A stretch of DNA of 64,000 nucleotides from Condylostoma magnum (GCA_920105805.1 CAKKTI010000001.1:62001-126000); one strand, 5' to 3'; counted from the first letter of the stretch, positions 36,696-50,316 are shown. Translations and numbers: made by a program. The notes: generated from the letters alone by a model not told the origin.

Positions 36696-38192
36696 ATGGA
36701 AGGAAGTTATATAACCAAAGATCAACGCACAAAAATAGCTTAGCAAGCCCGCTAAACTCATTTTAAGCTAGGAGGTAACGGCCCAGACTACAGAACAGTT
36801 TCAAAGCAAGTCCATTATCCAATACAAGGTAAAAAAGTACAACAGGATTAAAGCTTTGTAAAGGGTATAAAACAATCGCATTTTAAAATAGGCACAGGCA
36901 AAAGCAATCCATGCCGTAAATCAGAGTTCTCCCACGAATACACAAAAAAGCAAGTTAATACGAGAAATTAAAGTATTGGGGAAATAAGTGACATGAGAGC
37001 TCACTATTATAAATTTGGAATGTAGCAACTCGCTTATACTACAACTCATTAGCAGGAATACAGTAGCAAGCATGCTTAAGTACAAGGAAATGGAAACAAA
37101 GATATATAACAACTTAGAGCAAACATAAGGAAACATAATTTTGTAATGGGGGATGACTAAGCTAACCGATAATCAATTTTCCAGTAAGATTATCAGCCTA
37201 AAAAGGGCTAATTAGCCTAATAAGCTACTTAAGCTAAAAATGACCTAAGAAATTCTCATTTTTCCCTGGGAAACGGCCCAGGTTGCTATGAGAGTATTTC
37301 AAAAAGTGTATATAATAAAAAAAGTAAAAATTAAAGTAGCCTAAATAAGCAATAACTGCATGAATTGCAATCTTCCCACTTTTACCTAGGAGACAACAAC
37401 CCTTAGCTATCAACAACACATTAAAACTCATTTAACAAGAAACAAGGAGGTAGATAAGACCTAAGTCAAGAAAAACTTAATGATTTACGGTCTTCCCACT
37501 TTTAACTAGGAACAGTATAATCAACCTATGCTCCTATGTATTCTACCTCCTATAACTAAAAGCCAATAAATGCAAATTAATCTGCATTTCACAACGACAA
37601 TTCCTTAAGATCTTCGCATTTCTAACTAGGAACTGATTAACCATAGTGACAGACCTCTCACAGGCAAAATTTTGTACCAAGGACAATGTCCGCTAATAAT
37701 AGGCAAAGAGACGCAAGTACTGATAAAGCATCCCATATACATCTAGGCCCAGAGCCTAGCTATCCTATGACTACCTCTCAGGCAACATACAGGACAAAAT
37801 CATTAGAAAATCAGAACAATGATCCAAATATAGGAAAAGATCTAAGAAATTAACACTTTTAACTAGGAGATGGGCACGGCAGATATACTACAGAGTATGG
37901 AAGGTTAGGAAGAGGAAAGCCAGAAAGACTTGATAAAGCAACAATGGATTTAAGAACTTCACATTTAAGGATGGGAGGGGACCCTGCTGTATTTTAGTCT
38001 AAAAGTCATATGGATTATAGGCCTCATACTGCTGGGACTGGAAGAGTTGACCCTGGGCTGATAAGTGATCTGAGGAAGAATCATTTTGATATAGGAATGG
38101 GAAATATAAGAGGAATTACGGAGTACCAAGGGTCCTATCATTGGGTAAAGCCTGTAAGAGCAAATGATGTAAAGTTTTCTTTAGGAAATTAA
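36696..38192 (+). CDS. LRxSHFxLG-repeat protein, probable axonemal microtubule protein
   Basis: 498 residues made of about nine to ten divergent repeats of roughly 45-55 residues. Each is centred on a motif such as DLRNSHFSLGNGPGCYES, ELQSSHFYLG, DLRSSHFQLG, SLRSSHFQLG, DLRNQHFQLG or DLRKNHFDIG. The Y/T/S-rich linkers recall SAXO- and PPP1R32-type ciliary proteins, in which an aromatic repeat marks tubulin spacing. I cannot name the ortholog. Gln in the QLG motif is often TAA. It ends TAA-TAA, 5 bases from the convergent TMEM230-like stop. Confidence 0.68.
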
Positions 38193-38197
38193 TAATT

Positions 38198-38566
38198 TTA
38201 GTTGTCAAGAATCGCCATTTCCTCTATTCGATTATTTTTAGTTTCTTGGTATATTCTCCAACCTAGTATTAATCCTGGTGTTAGTATTATAAATCCCAAT
38301 GAAGTTAAAATAAAATTGTAAAAGGTCAGACCATCATCGTAGGATTTGACTATTCCTAAGCCTGATACAAAAAGACCTATGAATATTAAGCATAGGGATA
38401 GAAAGAGTTGGCCTGTTGGGGAGTCTTATGATGAGTCTATTGAGTATAATGGCGATAGATCAAAACTTTAATGGGAAGGCTGATGGGATGAAGAACTGTC
38501 TTTTTCATCTATCTCTAGTCTTTCTTAGTATTTTTGACGAAAATGAGGTACTTTTTACTCTTCCAT
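38198..38566 (-). CDS. TMEM230/DUF872-like two-TM protein
   Basis: 122 residues. A hydrophilic Ser-rich N-terminus precedes two membrane segments (QLFLSLCLIFIGLFVSGLGIV and ILTSLGFIILTPGLILGW), then RIYQETK. The hairpin with a Pro-Gly in the second segment matches TMEM230/TMEM134 (DUF872), which act in vesicle trafficking. Both ends fit the family's size of 110-130 residues. Confidence 0.75.
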
Positions 38567-38639
38567 TTTATTTATCTAACAAACAGGCTTTATTACAATA
38601 TCTCACTATATCAACAAACAAGTCCATAATACACTAATA

Positions 38640-39815
38640 TTAATCTCTAATAACCTCTCTAACATGCAGAACGGCCTGAGGGTGTAGATCTTCTTATAGG
38701 ACAGTATTACTCATATTTTATAAGCTCTTTGATGGGAAGGTAGTTACTAGCTCATACTCGTACTGTATATCAAGAGTATCAACAAAATCATATATATCTT
38801 GAATACAACTCTCTTTGTGATACCTCCTATTCACTTTTTACCCATCTGGTAATCTTAACACAATATCAGCAACATCTGGCCCGGCCTCAGGCTCTGGTTT
38901 CAGATTTTACTTTTTCATTTCTTTTTCAAGTCTTTTTTACTCAGCGATTCTGTCCTCTTCTTCCTTTTATCTTTAAATCTCTTACTATTGTTTCCTTTCT
39001 TCATCTTACTTTAATCTAACTTATCTCTCAACTTCAGCAAACTCTTATTCTTATTACATCCTTAAAATCCTTTCTTACTCATATTCCTCCCTTTACCTAA
39101 TAGCTTAGTTTTGGATCTAAGTAATTTGATTATACTGATTATAATTCCTATCAAGAGTTTATATAAATGAATCTTCATTCTCAGGTAATTAAGATGCTTA
39201 TAATATAACAGGATTATATTTGTCATCGCATCTTAAGAATATCAATAGCTATGACTTTTACAGCTTGAAAATAGATCTTATTAAAGTAGCATCTTTTGAA
39301 TCATTATGAATTCCTCATATAACATAGTATTCATGCAGCATAGCTTATACAGCCTCATGCGCTAAGAAAATTTTGTAAAATTTATCAGGAATTTTGTCGA
39401 AATGTATTAAAATCAGTAAAGGTAGATGCTGGTTAGCTGCAATATCAACAACATCCTCGAAAGTGCCGTCAATGAAATTAGGCAACTGCAAATTTTAGTA
39501 TTTTTGCCTGATTTGCTATATAAAGAAAGTTGAAGCTATTTCCTGAGATTCATGTTGGTTTTAAGGAGAAGTTACAGTATCAATAAAAGTGCGTAAGTGT
39601 GTTCTGCGTACCTATGGATTAGCTTGTATTTAGCTCTCAACTTAAGGTTGATCAAATTGCTGGAGTTGACCTGATTACTAATGAGCCATAAAGTCATTAA
39701 CAGCAAGAGTCACATCCCAGTTGTTATTTTATAACATTTGAAAAGCCGTGCTTTCATCTCAGTTATCAGTAATTGCTTGGAAGTTCATTATAGCTTCTTG
39801 TTATTGCTCAGACAT
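38640..39815 (-). CDS. FAF2/UBXD8-like UBA-UAS-UBX protein
   Basis: 391 residues with the full FAF-type order. A UBA domain comes first (ITDNWDESTAFQMLQNNNWDV, about residues 8-40). A thioredoxin-like UAS domain follows (about 100-245; DGTFEDVVDIAANQHLPLLILIH, LAHEAVQAM), then a charged coiled coil (about 265-310), then a C-terminal UBX domain (ADIVLRLPDGQKVNRRYHKES, DIYDFVDTL, FPSKSL). Such proteins recruit p97/CDC48 to ubiquitinated substrates in ER-associated degradation. The FAF2 membrane hairpin is not obvious. The chosen stop TAA lies just after the UBX domain, with a TAG two codons later. Confidence 0.9.
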
Positions 39816-39877
39816 TTTAGAAAATGAAGTATAATGTTTGATATATACAGCATTTAATAGCACTTTAAACTAATTAT

Positions 39878-40876
39878 TCATCTACCTAAACTTTTACCTG
39901 TATTTTCAGGATAAACTGTACTGATTCCTTGGTTTAAAAAGTTCTCTAATAGGCCGGCAACTGTGAAAATCCCTCCAATGATACCGCAGATTTAAACTAA
40001 AAAGTGGAAAATGCTTGGCTTATATTACTAAAACATTACACTAATAGGTGATATATCATAACGTAAAGTCATAGAAGGAAATCCATCAGTAGCAAATTTG
40101 TTAGTGTTAGAAGTAAACATATAAACATGCCTTTCTCTATTTTTAATTGTAACGAAGCTGGTTGGGACAATTTTGATATAATATTCAAAGTTTTACGACT
40201 TTGTATCAGTTGATTATTTCTCAAAAGTAAATCCATTCAAAGGGTGTAAATTTTCATCCTAAAATCCTCGTTTTTAAACGTATTTTATCTAAGTTTATAG
40301 CCCAAAACTAAGCGAGTTAATAGTATGTGATAGGTCTAGTTTCTTATAATCATAATTAATTGCTTTTCCTAATGCTAAAGTGTATCTGCCAGTTGTGAAA
40401 CTTATAGACCCAGGAACCCTGTTGACATAGATGCTTCCATTAATCTTACAGCCCTCCTTTTAATCGAATTATTGCTTGATAGCTTGCTCTTCTGGAGAAT
40501 TTTATTCTAGAAATTTAATTTATTCAATTAAGTCTCCTGAGCTGCTTACTCTTGTAGCTGTTAATTGTCCTTTTATTTCTAGCTCATGAGCCCCCATTAT
40601 ATCTTAGGCTTGAATATGTAAAATAGAGCATGGTATATTAGAAAAGTCTACGTCAATATTAAAATCTAATTTTTAATCTCCGTGGTGTGAGTCAACAAAC
40701 ATAGTTGAATTAGTTTTCATTTGCATGTGATTGGCTAATTCAGATACGAATAATAAAGCCATAAAAACTAGGGATATTATAGATATAAAAGCTCCTGAAT
40801 AGCTGGGTTCTGTTAAATCTACGGGCAGTTTTCTGTATATGTCCAATTTCTTAAAATTATGTATGAAACTAGCCAT
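39878..40876 (-). CDS. ERGIC3/Erv46-like ER-Golgi cargo receptor
   Basis: 332 residues. An N-terminal cytosolic stretch (FKKLDIYRKLPVDLTEPS) and a first TM (AFISIISLVFMALLFVSEL) are followed by a luminal domain with family motifs MFVDSHHGDQKLDFNIDVDF, IPCSILHIQAQDIMGAHE, EGCKINGSIYVNRVPGSI, LSHTINSLSFG and LNGF. A second TM lies near the C-terminus (FLVQICGIIGGIFTVAGLL). Erv46-type proteins cycle between ER and Golgi in COPII/COPI vesicles. The stop TGA is 32 codons after the TM. A 16-base GT-AG stretch just before it could instead be a short intron, which would alter the last residues. Confidence 0.88.
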
Positions 40877-41927
40877 TTTCTACTAATTATTAAAAGGAAT
40901 ATTCGAATTTTAAAGTTGTTTTTTAGTTGAATTGCAACTCTTAGGATTATTTATAGTACTTTAATGTGTTCTCTATATAAGCCTATGTATTTATTGCAAA
41001 TTTGTTAGCATTTTTCTTATATTTGGGATAATAGATAAGAACTAAAAGCTTATATATATACTTAAGGCAAGAAATAATTATTCATATATATTTGAATTAT
41101 ATCAAGTGTATTGTTTAACTAATGTATAGGTTTATAATTGAAGCATATTCTATAGTACAAAATTGAGCCAATATCCTCTAAGGAGTAGTTTATATTATTT
41201 ATTCATCTAGAAAGTTATACATTGACTTAGCCTTTTAATAAAAGTCATTTAAATGTTTTAACTTTTTGTTTTTTACCTTTTCATAATTTTTTCTATATTA
41301 ATATAATCAATTTTTACTCAAAATTTCGATTGGTTAAGTAGTATACATTTAAATGTATTATTCTTTATTATGCACCATTCTTATATAATATAGAATTTAT
41401 TGATAATTTCTAATTATTTAGAAGAATTAATATAAGTAAACCAAGTGGAGCAAGGGCAATTTTTCTGGACATCTTACAAGCTCATCAAGTAAGTGATAGA
41501 TGGATATAAGTATTTCATCAAAATATGGGAAGATTTTTATCCTTTTAAAGCAGAAAGAGGTTGTATCTAAATACGCCCAATAAGAATTATAGTTATTTTA
41601 ATTACAGTTCAATATAAATATTTCAATCACAATAACAATTGAAGCCTATTCTACGACTTTTTACAAGTACAAGGATTCGGCTATAAATGAAAGTCATTTA
41701 GTATAGTTCTATTAAGTATTTTAATTTTACTAAAAATTTAATGTTTTATTATTTAGGATATAATCCTATGGTTATATCTGTCCCAATTAATATACACCGA
41801 ATTGCCCCTGACTAGCATATTTAAATCTAAAATTGGGAGATGGTGTATTTCCTTTACACCAGTATTCAATTTTAATATCCTACAATATAAGCTAGCAATA
41901 GAAGCCTTAAATTCAAAATCAATTAAC
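40877..41927. other. Unassigned AT-rich region (about 1.05 kb)
   Basis: Upstream of ERGIC3-like and downstream of the DUF4246 gene. It is AT-rich. A 60-codon stretch free of stop codons on the minus strand near 41753-41935 is not convincing by itself. No motif, tRNA or repeat is recognised. Confidence 0.4.
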
Positions 41928-43706
41928 CTAATCAAAAATATTCTCTAACTCCATAACCCATGATAATCCTCTGCCTAAAGGTGGGACTTAATCAAACAAT
42001 TCCACATATTTCAACCCTTATCGATCTGTGTCATCATAATCAAAAATATCTACATCATCTAATGAATTTTACTCATTATTAAGCCAACCTAACAGAGCAA
42101 TACTTCCATTTCCAGTAGAGTTAACTAGCTCATAATCTAATCCAAAACTGCCAGATGGCTTCAGTTATTACAAAAAGTAGTCTTTTCTTTATTCTTAAAT
42201 ATCAAGTACTGCTTCTTACTAATAAAGAGTGCTTTCAATAGGTGATCTTTAATCGACAATAAAAAATGCTAGGAAGTCTCTATATCCAAACTCATTTTTA
42301 TCAATTTTTTCCATTCTTAAAATTCTATGCACCATTTAATAATTAGAGAATATGACCATGTTTCCCTCCTTTACAGGAACTTTACATCTTGCTACTTATT
42401 GCATATATTATTACATATCATTTACAGTAAAATTATCTGGATCACAATCACCCCCCAGCCATAAATCAGGCTTTATGGGGCTTTTATCAATAAACTCAAT
42501 TTCTCCTCCTTAAAGGTTATCGAATCTGTAGTAGTATAACACAACTGCTACTATATTTTCATTTTTACCATCCTAATGCCAAACACCGGAATAGTCTTCA
42601 TCTTCTGGTCTCAAATATATTCTCTAAGCCTTTATTACAGCTTGTAGCTTCCCAGGAAGAAGTAAAGCTGGTCTTTTAAGCTTTGACAGATACGGAATTG
42701 CAGTGTTCATAACTTCTTATACTAGTCCGTGAATCATTAGGTTATCTTAGGGCTGTAAATTTGTAATTTAGGTTAATAATTGAGTTTAGCAGGTTTAGGG
42801 GACTTTATCACTCAAATAATTAAAAATATGTTTTATTATATTACCTGAGAATTACTGATTTATTTATCTTTTAATGCTTAATTATAGAGAAACTACCATA
42901 TCTATACTGGGGGCAGATTCAGCTTATATATAAAATTCAGTTGCTTTTCATTTAAATTTATCATTTTCTTTATAAATGTTCAAATTAGGGTCTATTATAT
43001 TAAGATAATTAGGAACAAAATAATCTTAGTTTTATTAGCCAATTTAATCTAATTATCACTTAAGGATCTTATGTATTTGAGGGTTTAGAGCATTCTCAAT
43101 AAGAAAAACATCGCAATTTTACCCGAATTCCATTCATTGGTGCTTTGATCTAAAATTTTATATAGGAAACAATGCGATTGGATAGGGAACCTCTTTATAT
43201 GTATCCTCGAAATATGAGTCATCACTATCTATTGCTGGTAGCTTAAAAACCTATCGAGGATTATATATAAAGCTTCCAATAGATTACACCATATAATAAT
43301 CAAATACCTAAGGAGTAGAATAGACATAATATGTCTCAATTCCATTATACGTTCTTTATGTATTATCACTGCCTATTATATAAACTGTTTGTTCATCCTG
43401 GAAATCTTGTTTTTTGTACTGTTCATTTACTATCTTTTACATTTCATTTTAGTATCATTATACTATAGATCCAGTATTATTAGATTTGTTCAGTGAGCTC
43501 TATAGATTCAATAGAGAATACAAGAACTTAACAGTATTTAGTATCTGTTATGAAGGATGCTATATTGTTGTAAATAAATCTATAGCACTCTAATAATCTC
43601 CTGATTATATATAAATCAAGGATGCTCTTTGAATTAACTACTAATACTCATTACTACCTTCCATCTTTTAAGAGATTTCACTCAATAGATACTACAATTC
43701 CTCCAT
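41928..43706 (-). CDS. DUF4246 protein (2-oxoglutarate/Fe(II) oxygenase-like)
   Basis: 592 residues. The C-terminal half matches DUF4246, a family known mainly from fungi and some protists with a predicted double-stranded beta-helix oxygenase fold: LPGKLQAVIKAQRIYLRPED, YSGVWHQDGKNENIVAVVLYYY, GGEIEFID and NMVIFSNYQMVHRILRM. The HxD of WHQDG and the late H of MVHRI are plausible metal ligands. The N-terminal half holds NPRQVFKLPAIDSDDSYFED and WMEFGQNCDVFLIENAL, also typical. The stop TAG was chosen; TGA codons follow. It lies 49 bases downstream of Ran on the same strand. Confidence 0.82.
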
Positions 43707-43755
43707 TTTTTATAACAAAACCCAGACATTAATGCAACTGTGATCTAATTAAGTA

Positions 43756-44424
43756 TCAAATAGGCTCATCATCATCAAAACCTTCTGGTAGAGGTTGATT
43801 AGCATATGCCTCTAACTCTCTTTACTCTTGCTCTAACTGAATTCTCTGCTGGTCAGATATAATAACCTCAGGAGCTAGCAATTCGTTTCCCTATGCAATA
43901 AAAGTGAGATTGGGATCCCCGGACAGTCTTCTAGCAAGCCAAAGAAAAGGTTTTTCAAATTGATAGTTGCTCTTAGCTGATACGTCGAAATACTGTATAT
44001 TATGCCTTCTATGAAAAGTGATTTGCTTTGCCTTAACCTTACGATCAGGTACATCTACTTTGTTGCCTACTAAAACAATAGGAATTTGGTCGCATACACG
44101 AGTAAGATCTCGATGCCATCTTGGAACATTTTTGTAAGTGATTCTTGATGTTACGTCAAACATTATAATACCGCATTGGCCGTTTATGTAGTACCCCTCT
44201 CTTAATCCTGAAAGTTTTTCTTGGCCGGCTGTATCCCAGGTTTAGAAGACGATAGGACCTCTGCTGGTTTAGAAGTTTATAGGGTGCACTTCTACTCCTA
44301 CTGTGGCTATATAACGTTTTTCGTAGTCTCCTGTGCGATGGCGCTTTACAAATGTTGTTTTGCCTACTCCTCCATCCCCTATTAAAACTAGTTTAAACTC
44401 TGGTACTTGTTGGCCTTCAACCAT
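43756..44424 (-). CDS. RAN: Ran GTPase
   Basis: Small GTPase that drives nuclear transport and spindle assembly. 222 residues (human 216). G motifs: GDGGVGKTT (16-24), the switch I region ending [33 protein letters not shown] and [22 protein letters not shown]. The acidic C-terminus GFDDDEPI, masking the effector surface in the GDP form, ends at TGA exactly where human Ran ends with DDDDL. Gln inside [18 protein letters not shown] is encoded by TAA. This shows TGA terminating at a known C-terminus. Confidence 0.97.
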
Positions 44425-44698
44425 ATTAATTAGATATTCGCGGGTTTTTAGTTAAATGGAGTACGTCTAATTAGAACTAGGTTTTATTAAAGTGTATTAA
44501 TTAAGAGGCTATTTTCGGGATAATTTAGCTAAGATTTAATGATAGTTTTGTTATTAGGAATTAGGAGTTAAAAAACGAAGATTTGCAAAAGGCTGTAATG
44601 AATATATGCATCAATATCTTCTGAAAGTTCATAATATACATACATAGTATATTTAAGATGTAGCAAAATCCCAATAAAATTATAATTACTAAAAAACA

Positions 44699-46981
44699 TC
44701 ACATTATCTTCCGATTTAATTGAATTTGAGTTCTTAGCCTTGCATTAGCTCTTTGTAGATCTTCAATTTAGAACTGCTTTTCCTCTTCCATATCCTTAAC
44801 ATAATTTTTATAGATTCTAATTAAAGTAGTTTATCCTGCAGACCTCGAAGCTAGAATAACGCAAATAATCCATAAAACTGGAGCTAAATCTAAGAAATAC
44901 TCTCAAATCTAACTTAAAACAACATTATCCTCCATAACTTAAATAACAGGAGTATTAGGTCTTTCTTCAGAGTTAAAAGGGCCACATAACTCATTAGTAG
45001 TATAAAAAGCGTGCAGATGAGGTTAAGTTAAAAAATATACAAAGTATGCTAAAGCCAAGGCAAAGGTGATTGTATACAATCGCATTATTAGTAGTACGAT
45101 ATCACTAGCTTAGGTCATTTATGCTGGCTTAGATTATAAGGATCTTAATCTCCAATATTAAAACTTAAAATCTAAGAATAAGAATATCGGTGCTAAAAAG
45201 GCAGAGTAAGGATAATAGGGCAAGGCTATTCATATCAATCCTTGGAAATAAATAACTTCTATTACTTATTAGGCCACTTTGATTTCTTCCTTTACAAACT
45301 GCTTTTTACGTATTCTGGTAACTAACTTATCAAAGCCATATGCAACAAGCGGAACTATTTTTGATATGAAAGCTTCACTGATTATAAGCAAGGCTAAGTT
45401 AACTCCTGCCTGATCTTCTCTGCAATTATAGAAATCCTCTTCAAATTATATTCTACCTTCCTCATCACCAAACCAGGCACTTGCAGTGGCTAATTCAAGA
45501 TTTAGTAGTGCAAATAAAATCACATTTGCTATTTTTATCAGGTAAATTCTTATAAGGTTCAATTTTACTGAGAAAGCTGGGTCATCCCATTTCTCTATTT
45601 TTAATAATATATAGGAAAGCTTGGGTACGCCTGCGTTTAGAATAGAAATTCCAACTTTAGGAATCAATTTTACAAAAGTTTCAAATCCAGAGTCAAACAT
45701 CTCTAAGAAGTCTTTTTCTGTTATCATTAAAATAGTTATTCCTACCCAGCCAACACCTAAGATAATTATGAATAAAAGCCCACTTGAAATACGTCTTGCC
45801 CATAATGCTGTTTTTTACTATGGGGTCCTATTAGCTGCTTCTTCCATTCTAGCATCATCTGATAACGCAATCCTTAAAATATTAGCCAGATTCTCTTTAC
45901 TATCACTTGTATCGATTTCTCCGTAAGTCGACCAATCCCACGAATTGAAACTAATAGAAGCAAATTTTTTCAGCTAAGCATCCTTTCCTCCGTATATTAA
46001 AGCTCTTTACCTATACGCCATAGCCTGAATTGACTTAGTACCATTTTATAATAGTGTCAACGTTATCAGAATAATCAGCGTAATACTGTAAGCTAGCTAC
46101 TCATTATCTCTATCAAACCCATAATACAGAGTAAAGCACAAATTGCCAGAACATGTATCAATAAGAGACTCATCAAAGAATAATGCATGACTTATAAGCA
46201 AATAAGCATACACTAGCAGCATAGCAACTCCAACATTAACCAAAAACTTAAAAAATGAAAAATAGGAGCTAATACTTTTGTCATACTTATTCTCAATTCT
46301 CCTTAAATCTGATTTCAGCAAAGTAAATTTATTCATAAAAGCAGCAATAAAATCAATGAATTTGTCAAACCAGTTCTTATCTCTTTCTTCCTTCCCTAGA
46401 AAATCCTAATTATCCCCTCCAACTAAGGCAATTCCCATCATCATTTCCCTCCTCATATCCATTTTCTTCTTTGCTTCCTCATCAGCCATAGCATCTTTGG
46501 CCACTCGATTATACCTATCTCCTTTTCCATCCAATCCCAAAAACTCCAATTCCTTCTCAAACTGCTCCTTTTCCATTTCAAGCTCTTTTATCCTTTATTA
46601 CCTGTCCCACGATACTTTAGCAGTTTCCATATTCTAGTTTTTCAGCTGATTTAACTTATCTCTGTAATCTTTTAGTCTATCTACTAGAACCTGCATTTTT
46701 ACAGCTGCTTCTTGTTCATCCTCAGCTCCTCTTTATACAAACTCTGCCGGTTGCGTATACCCTTGAGGCTGGGAGTACTAAGGAGGCTGGCTTTGCCTAA
46801 ACATTGAGTTTTAAGTTGGTTCCGGGACCATCATTGGAGGGTATTCTTATACGGAATTAGGAATCAATGCAGGTGCAAATTCACCTTCATCGTAGTTATA
46901 GTCTTATGTATTAGGTTTAGGTTAGGAATCTGGTTGAGTCGGGGCAACTTGAAACGGTTTTGGGAAATTAAACTAGGACAT
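44699..46981 (-). CDS. TMC (transmembrane channel-like) family protein
   Basis: 760 residues. A Pro/Gln-rich cytosolic N-terminus and a coiled coil (about 105-190) precede a TMC channel core with about 8-10 membrane segments. Recognisable blocks are DFIAAFMNKFTLLKSDL and YFSFFKFLVNVGVAMLLVYAYL. The region KLNLIRIYLIKIANVILFALL stands at the place of the family's CW motif, and VIEVIYFQGLIWIALPYYPY is followed by LDFKFQYWRLRS. A second coiled coil follows the last TM (VKDMEEEKQFQIEDL). TMC proteins are mechanosensory or leak channels in animals. The stop TGA could be read through into a short hydrophobic tail. Confidence 0.85.
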
Positions 46982-47095
46982 GTTTTTATATAATAGTGAA
47001 AGTTTCTATACAGTGCTTGTTTTAGTATAGATTCTAAGTGTTTTATTGGTTTTAGTAATAACTATATCAAAGGAATTTTGCTAGATATGGTAACA

Positions 47096-47167
47096 GGCTG
47101 TTTGGTCTAGTGGTATGATTCTCGCTTTGGGTGCGAGAGGTCCCGGGTTCAATTCCCGGAACAGCCC
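47096..47167 (+). tRNA. tRNA-Pro (anticodon TGG)
   Basis: 72-nt cloverleaf. The acceptor stem is GGCTGTT/AACAGCC. The D arm is GTCT..GATT-type with GTGGTAT. The anticodon stem-loop CTCGC-TTTGGGT-GCGAG carries TGG, the T arm is CCGGG-TTCAATT-CCCGG, and the discriminator is C. A run of four T starts at 47169 and serves as the polymerase III terminator. No intron. Confidence 0.95.
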
Positions 47168-47416
47168 CTTTTATCAAAACTATAGAATAAACGGCATGTA
47201 TGAGTAAGTGCATACATTGAGATATACAATTTATTACTGAGCTTTAATTTTAGTAGGTTTGAAATGCTTTTGTCTTTATTAGGTACATACAATGCATAAA
47301 AACAACAATTTAGATAATTATAAATGTAAAACACAAAACCTTGAAAATACAATCCCAATCAAAAGGTAAAAAGTAATCAGGCTTAATTTCATTGAAAGTC
47401 GTCTATTCCTGATTTC

Positions 47417-48121
47417 ATGTGAAATAATAGAAAGATTGGTAAGTTACTCAAGGACACAATAATTTCTCCAGAAAAGCCTTTGCAATTAGAATTTTCTAAG
47501 AGATGACTCAAATCCAAAAGCTAAAGAATATAAAGATAACCTTCTTCATACTAAAAGTAATGCTATTAGAGTACTAGAGCCTAAGACAATTAAAAGCTAA
47601 GGTCATCTTACTCTATTAAATTTTTAAAGCTAGAGAACTAACAAAATCCCTAAAAAGTAATACACTAAAATCCTAGGAAAGATTTATTCGAAAACAATTT
47701 AAAGGGTAGATCCAGATTATTCATAAAGACAAACAAAGGTTAATTTGATAATAACTTTTTACAGGCTTTAAATTAAATTAAACTATCGGCAGATATAAAG
47801 AAAGAGGAAGCTATTGAGAACTTTTATAATCTTTATCCTACTAATAATAACTCAAAAAATTAAAGAAATGAATTTCAAAATAAAGCTTTAAGTCCTAAAA
47901 CACTCAAACTACAACAATGATATAGGAATAAAAGCAATAGTCGATTATTAGGATAGAGTAAAAATAGGTAACATAGTTAAAAGCCTAAAACAGCCACTTA
48001 TACAACGAGAAATAAAAGTCAACGATTAGAAAGATATCAAGATATAAATCAATAAAGCTTAAAAAGTATCTCCTTTTTGAATGAAGCTTATTTGCAAATG
48101 CTTTACCTTAATAAAAAGTAA
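47417..48121 (+). CDS. Unrecognised basic Gln/Asn/Lys-rich protein
   Basis: 234 residues from an ATG followed by a TGA codon (M-W-N-N-R-K). It is basic throughout with scattered hydrophobic patches (RKDLFENNLKGRSRLFIKTN, DIKKEEAIENFYNLYP) and a C-terminal NEAYLQMLYLNKK. No domain is recognised. The frame was traced continuously from the stop back to this ATG and is the most protein-like of the three. It lies between tRNA-Pro and the acetyltransferase gene. Confidence 0.5.
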
Positions 48122-48203
48122 TTTTAAATTATCACAAAATGTGTATAACTACTAAACATTGCAACACAAAAGTTCCTAATGCATAATCTAAAATCAAACA
48201 AAA

Positions 48204-48809
48204 ATGGTTTGCATTCGTCCTGCACGCCCAACCGACCTTCTTTAGATTTAAGAATGCAACTTAATGTGCCTTCCTGAAAACTACAACCTCAAATACTACT
48301 ACTATCATATCTTATCATGGCCATCTCTCCTCCATGTAGCTGAAGACAATGGAAAAATAGTAGGATATGTATTGTCAAAAATGTAAGCTATACTCAGGGA
48401 TGATGAAACCCCAAATGAAGAAGTAGATAATCATGGACATATTACATCCATAAGTGTCCTCAGATCTCATAGAAAGCTAGGCATAGCTACCAAATTAATG
48501 CAAGCTGCTCGTAAGCTTTAATTAGATAGGGCAATGCAGGAAGTATATGATTCTGAATATTCCTCACTGCATGTTAGGACTGGTAATAGGGCAGCCTTCT
48601 AGATGTATTCTGGGGTGTTAGGATATGAAATTAATGATGTAGAAGAGAAATATTACGCTGATGGAGAGAATGCGTATGATATGAGGAAGTATTTTAAAGA
48701 AAAGAAGGTTTAGAGTGTGGAATAAGTAGAGGATAAAAAGGTATTAGAAGAGAAGAAAGATACTGGGAAGAAAAAGAGGAATAGGAAACGAAGGCGATAG
48801 AAAGTATAA
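48204..48809 (+). CDS. NAA10: N-terminal acetyltransferase catalytic subunit NAA10-like
   Basis: GNAT-fold catalytic subunit of the NatA complex, which acetylates nascent protein N-termini. About 201 residues: [81 protein letters not shown] (acetyl-CoA loop RSHRKLGIA), [18 protein letters not shown] and [23 protein letters not shown]. It ends in a Lys/Arg-rich tail ([13 protein letters not shown]). TAG at 48798 is the alternative, slightly earlier stop. Confidence 0.95.
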
Positions 48810-48879
48810 TTTTATTGTTTGGCCAATCTTTTATAATATTTCAACATATGAACAGTCACACTTTATTATAACTTAAAGA

Positions 48880-50307
<1,428 letters not shown>

Positions 50308-50316
50308 TTTATTATA

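Noticed and set aside
45621-45926. 101-residue open frame on the plus strand
   Set aside because: It is antisense to the TMC channel gene, whose membrane segments and TMC motifs are clear on the minus strand.
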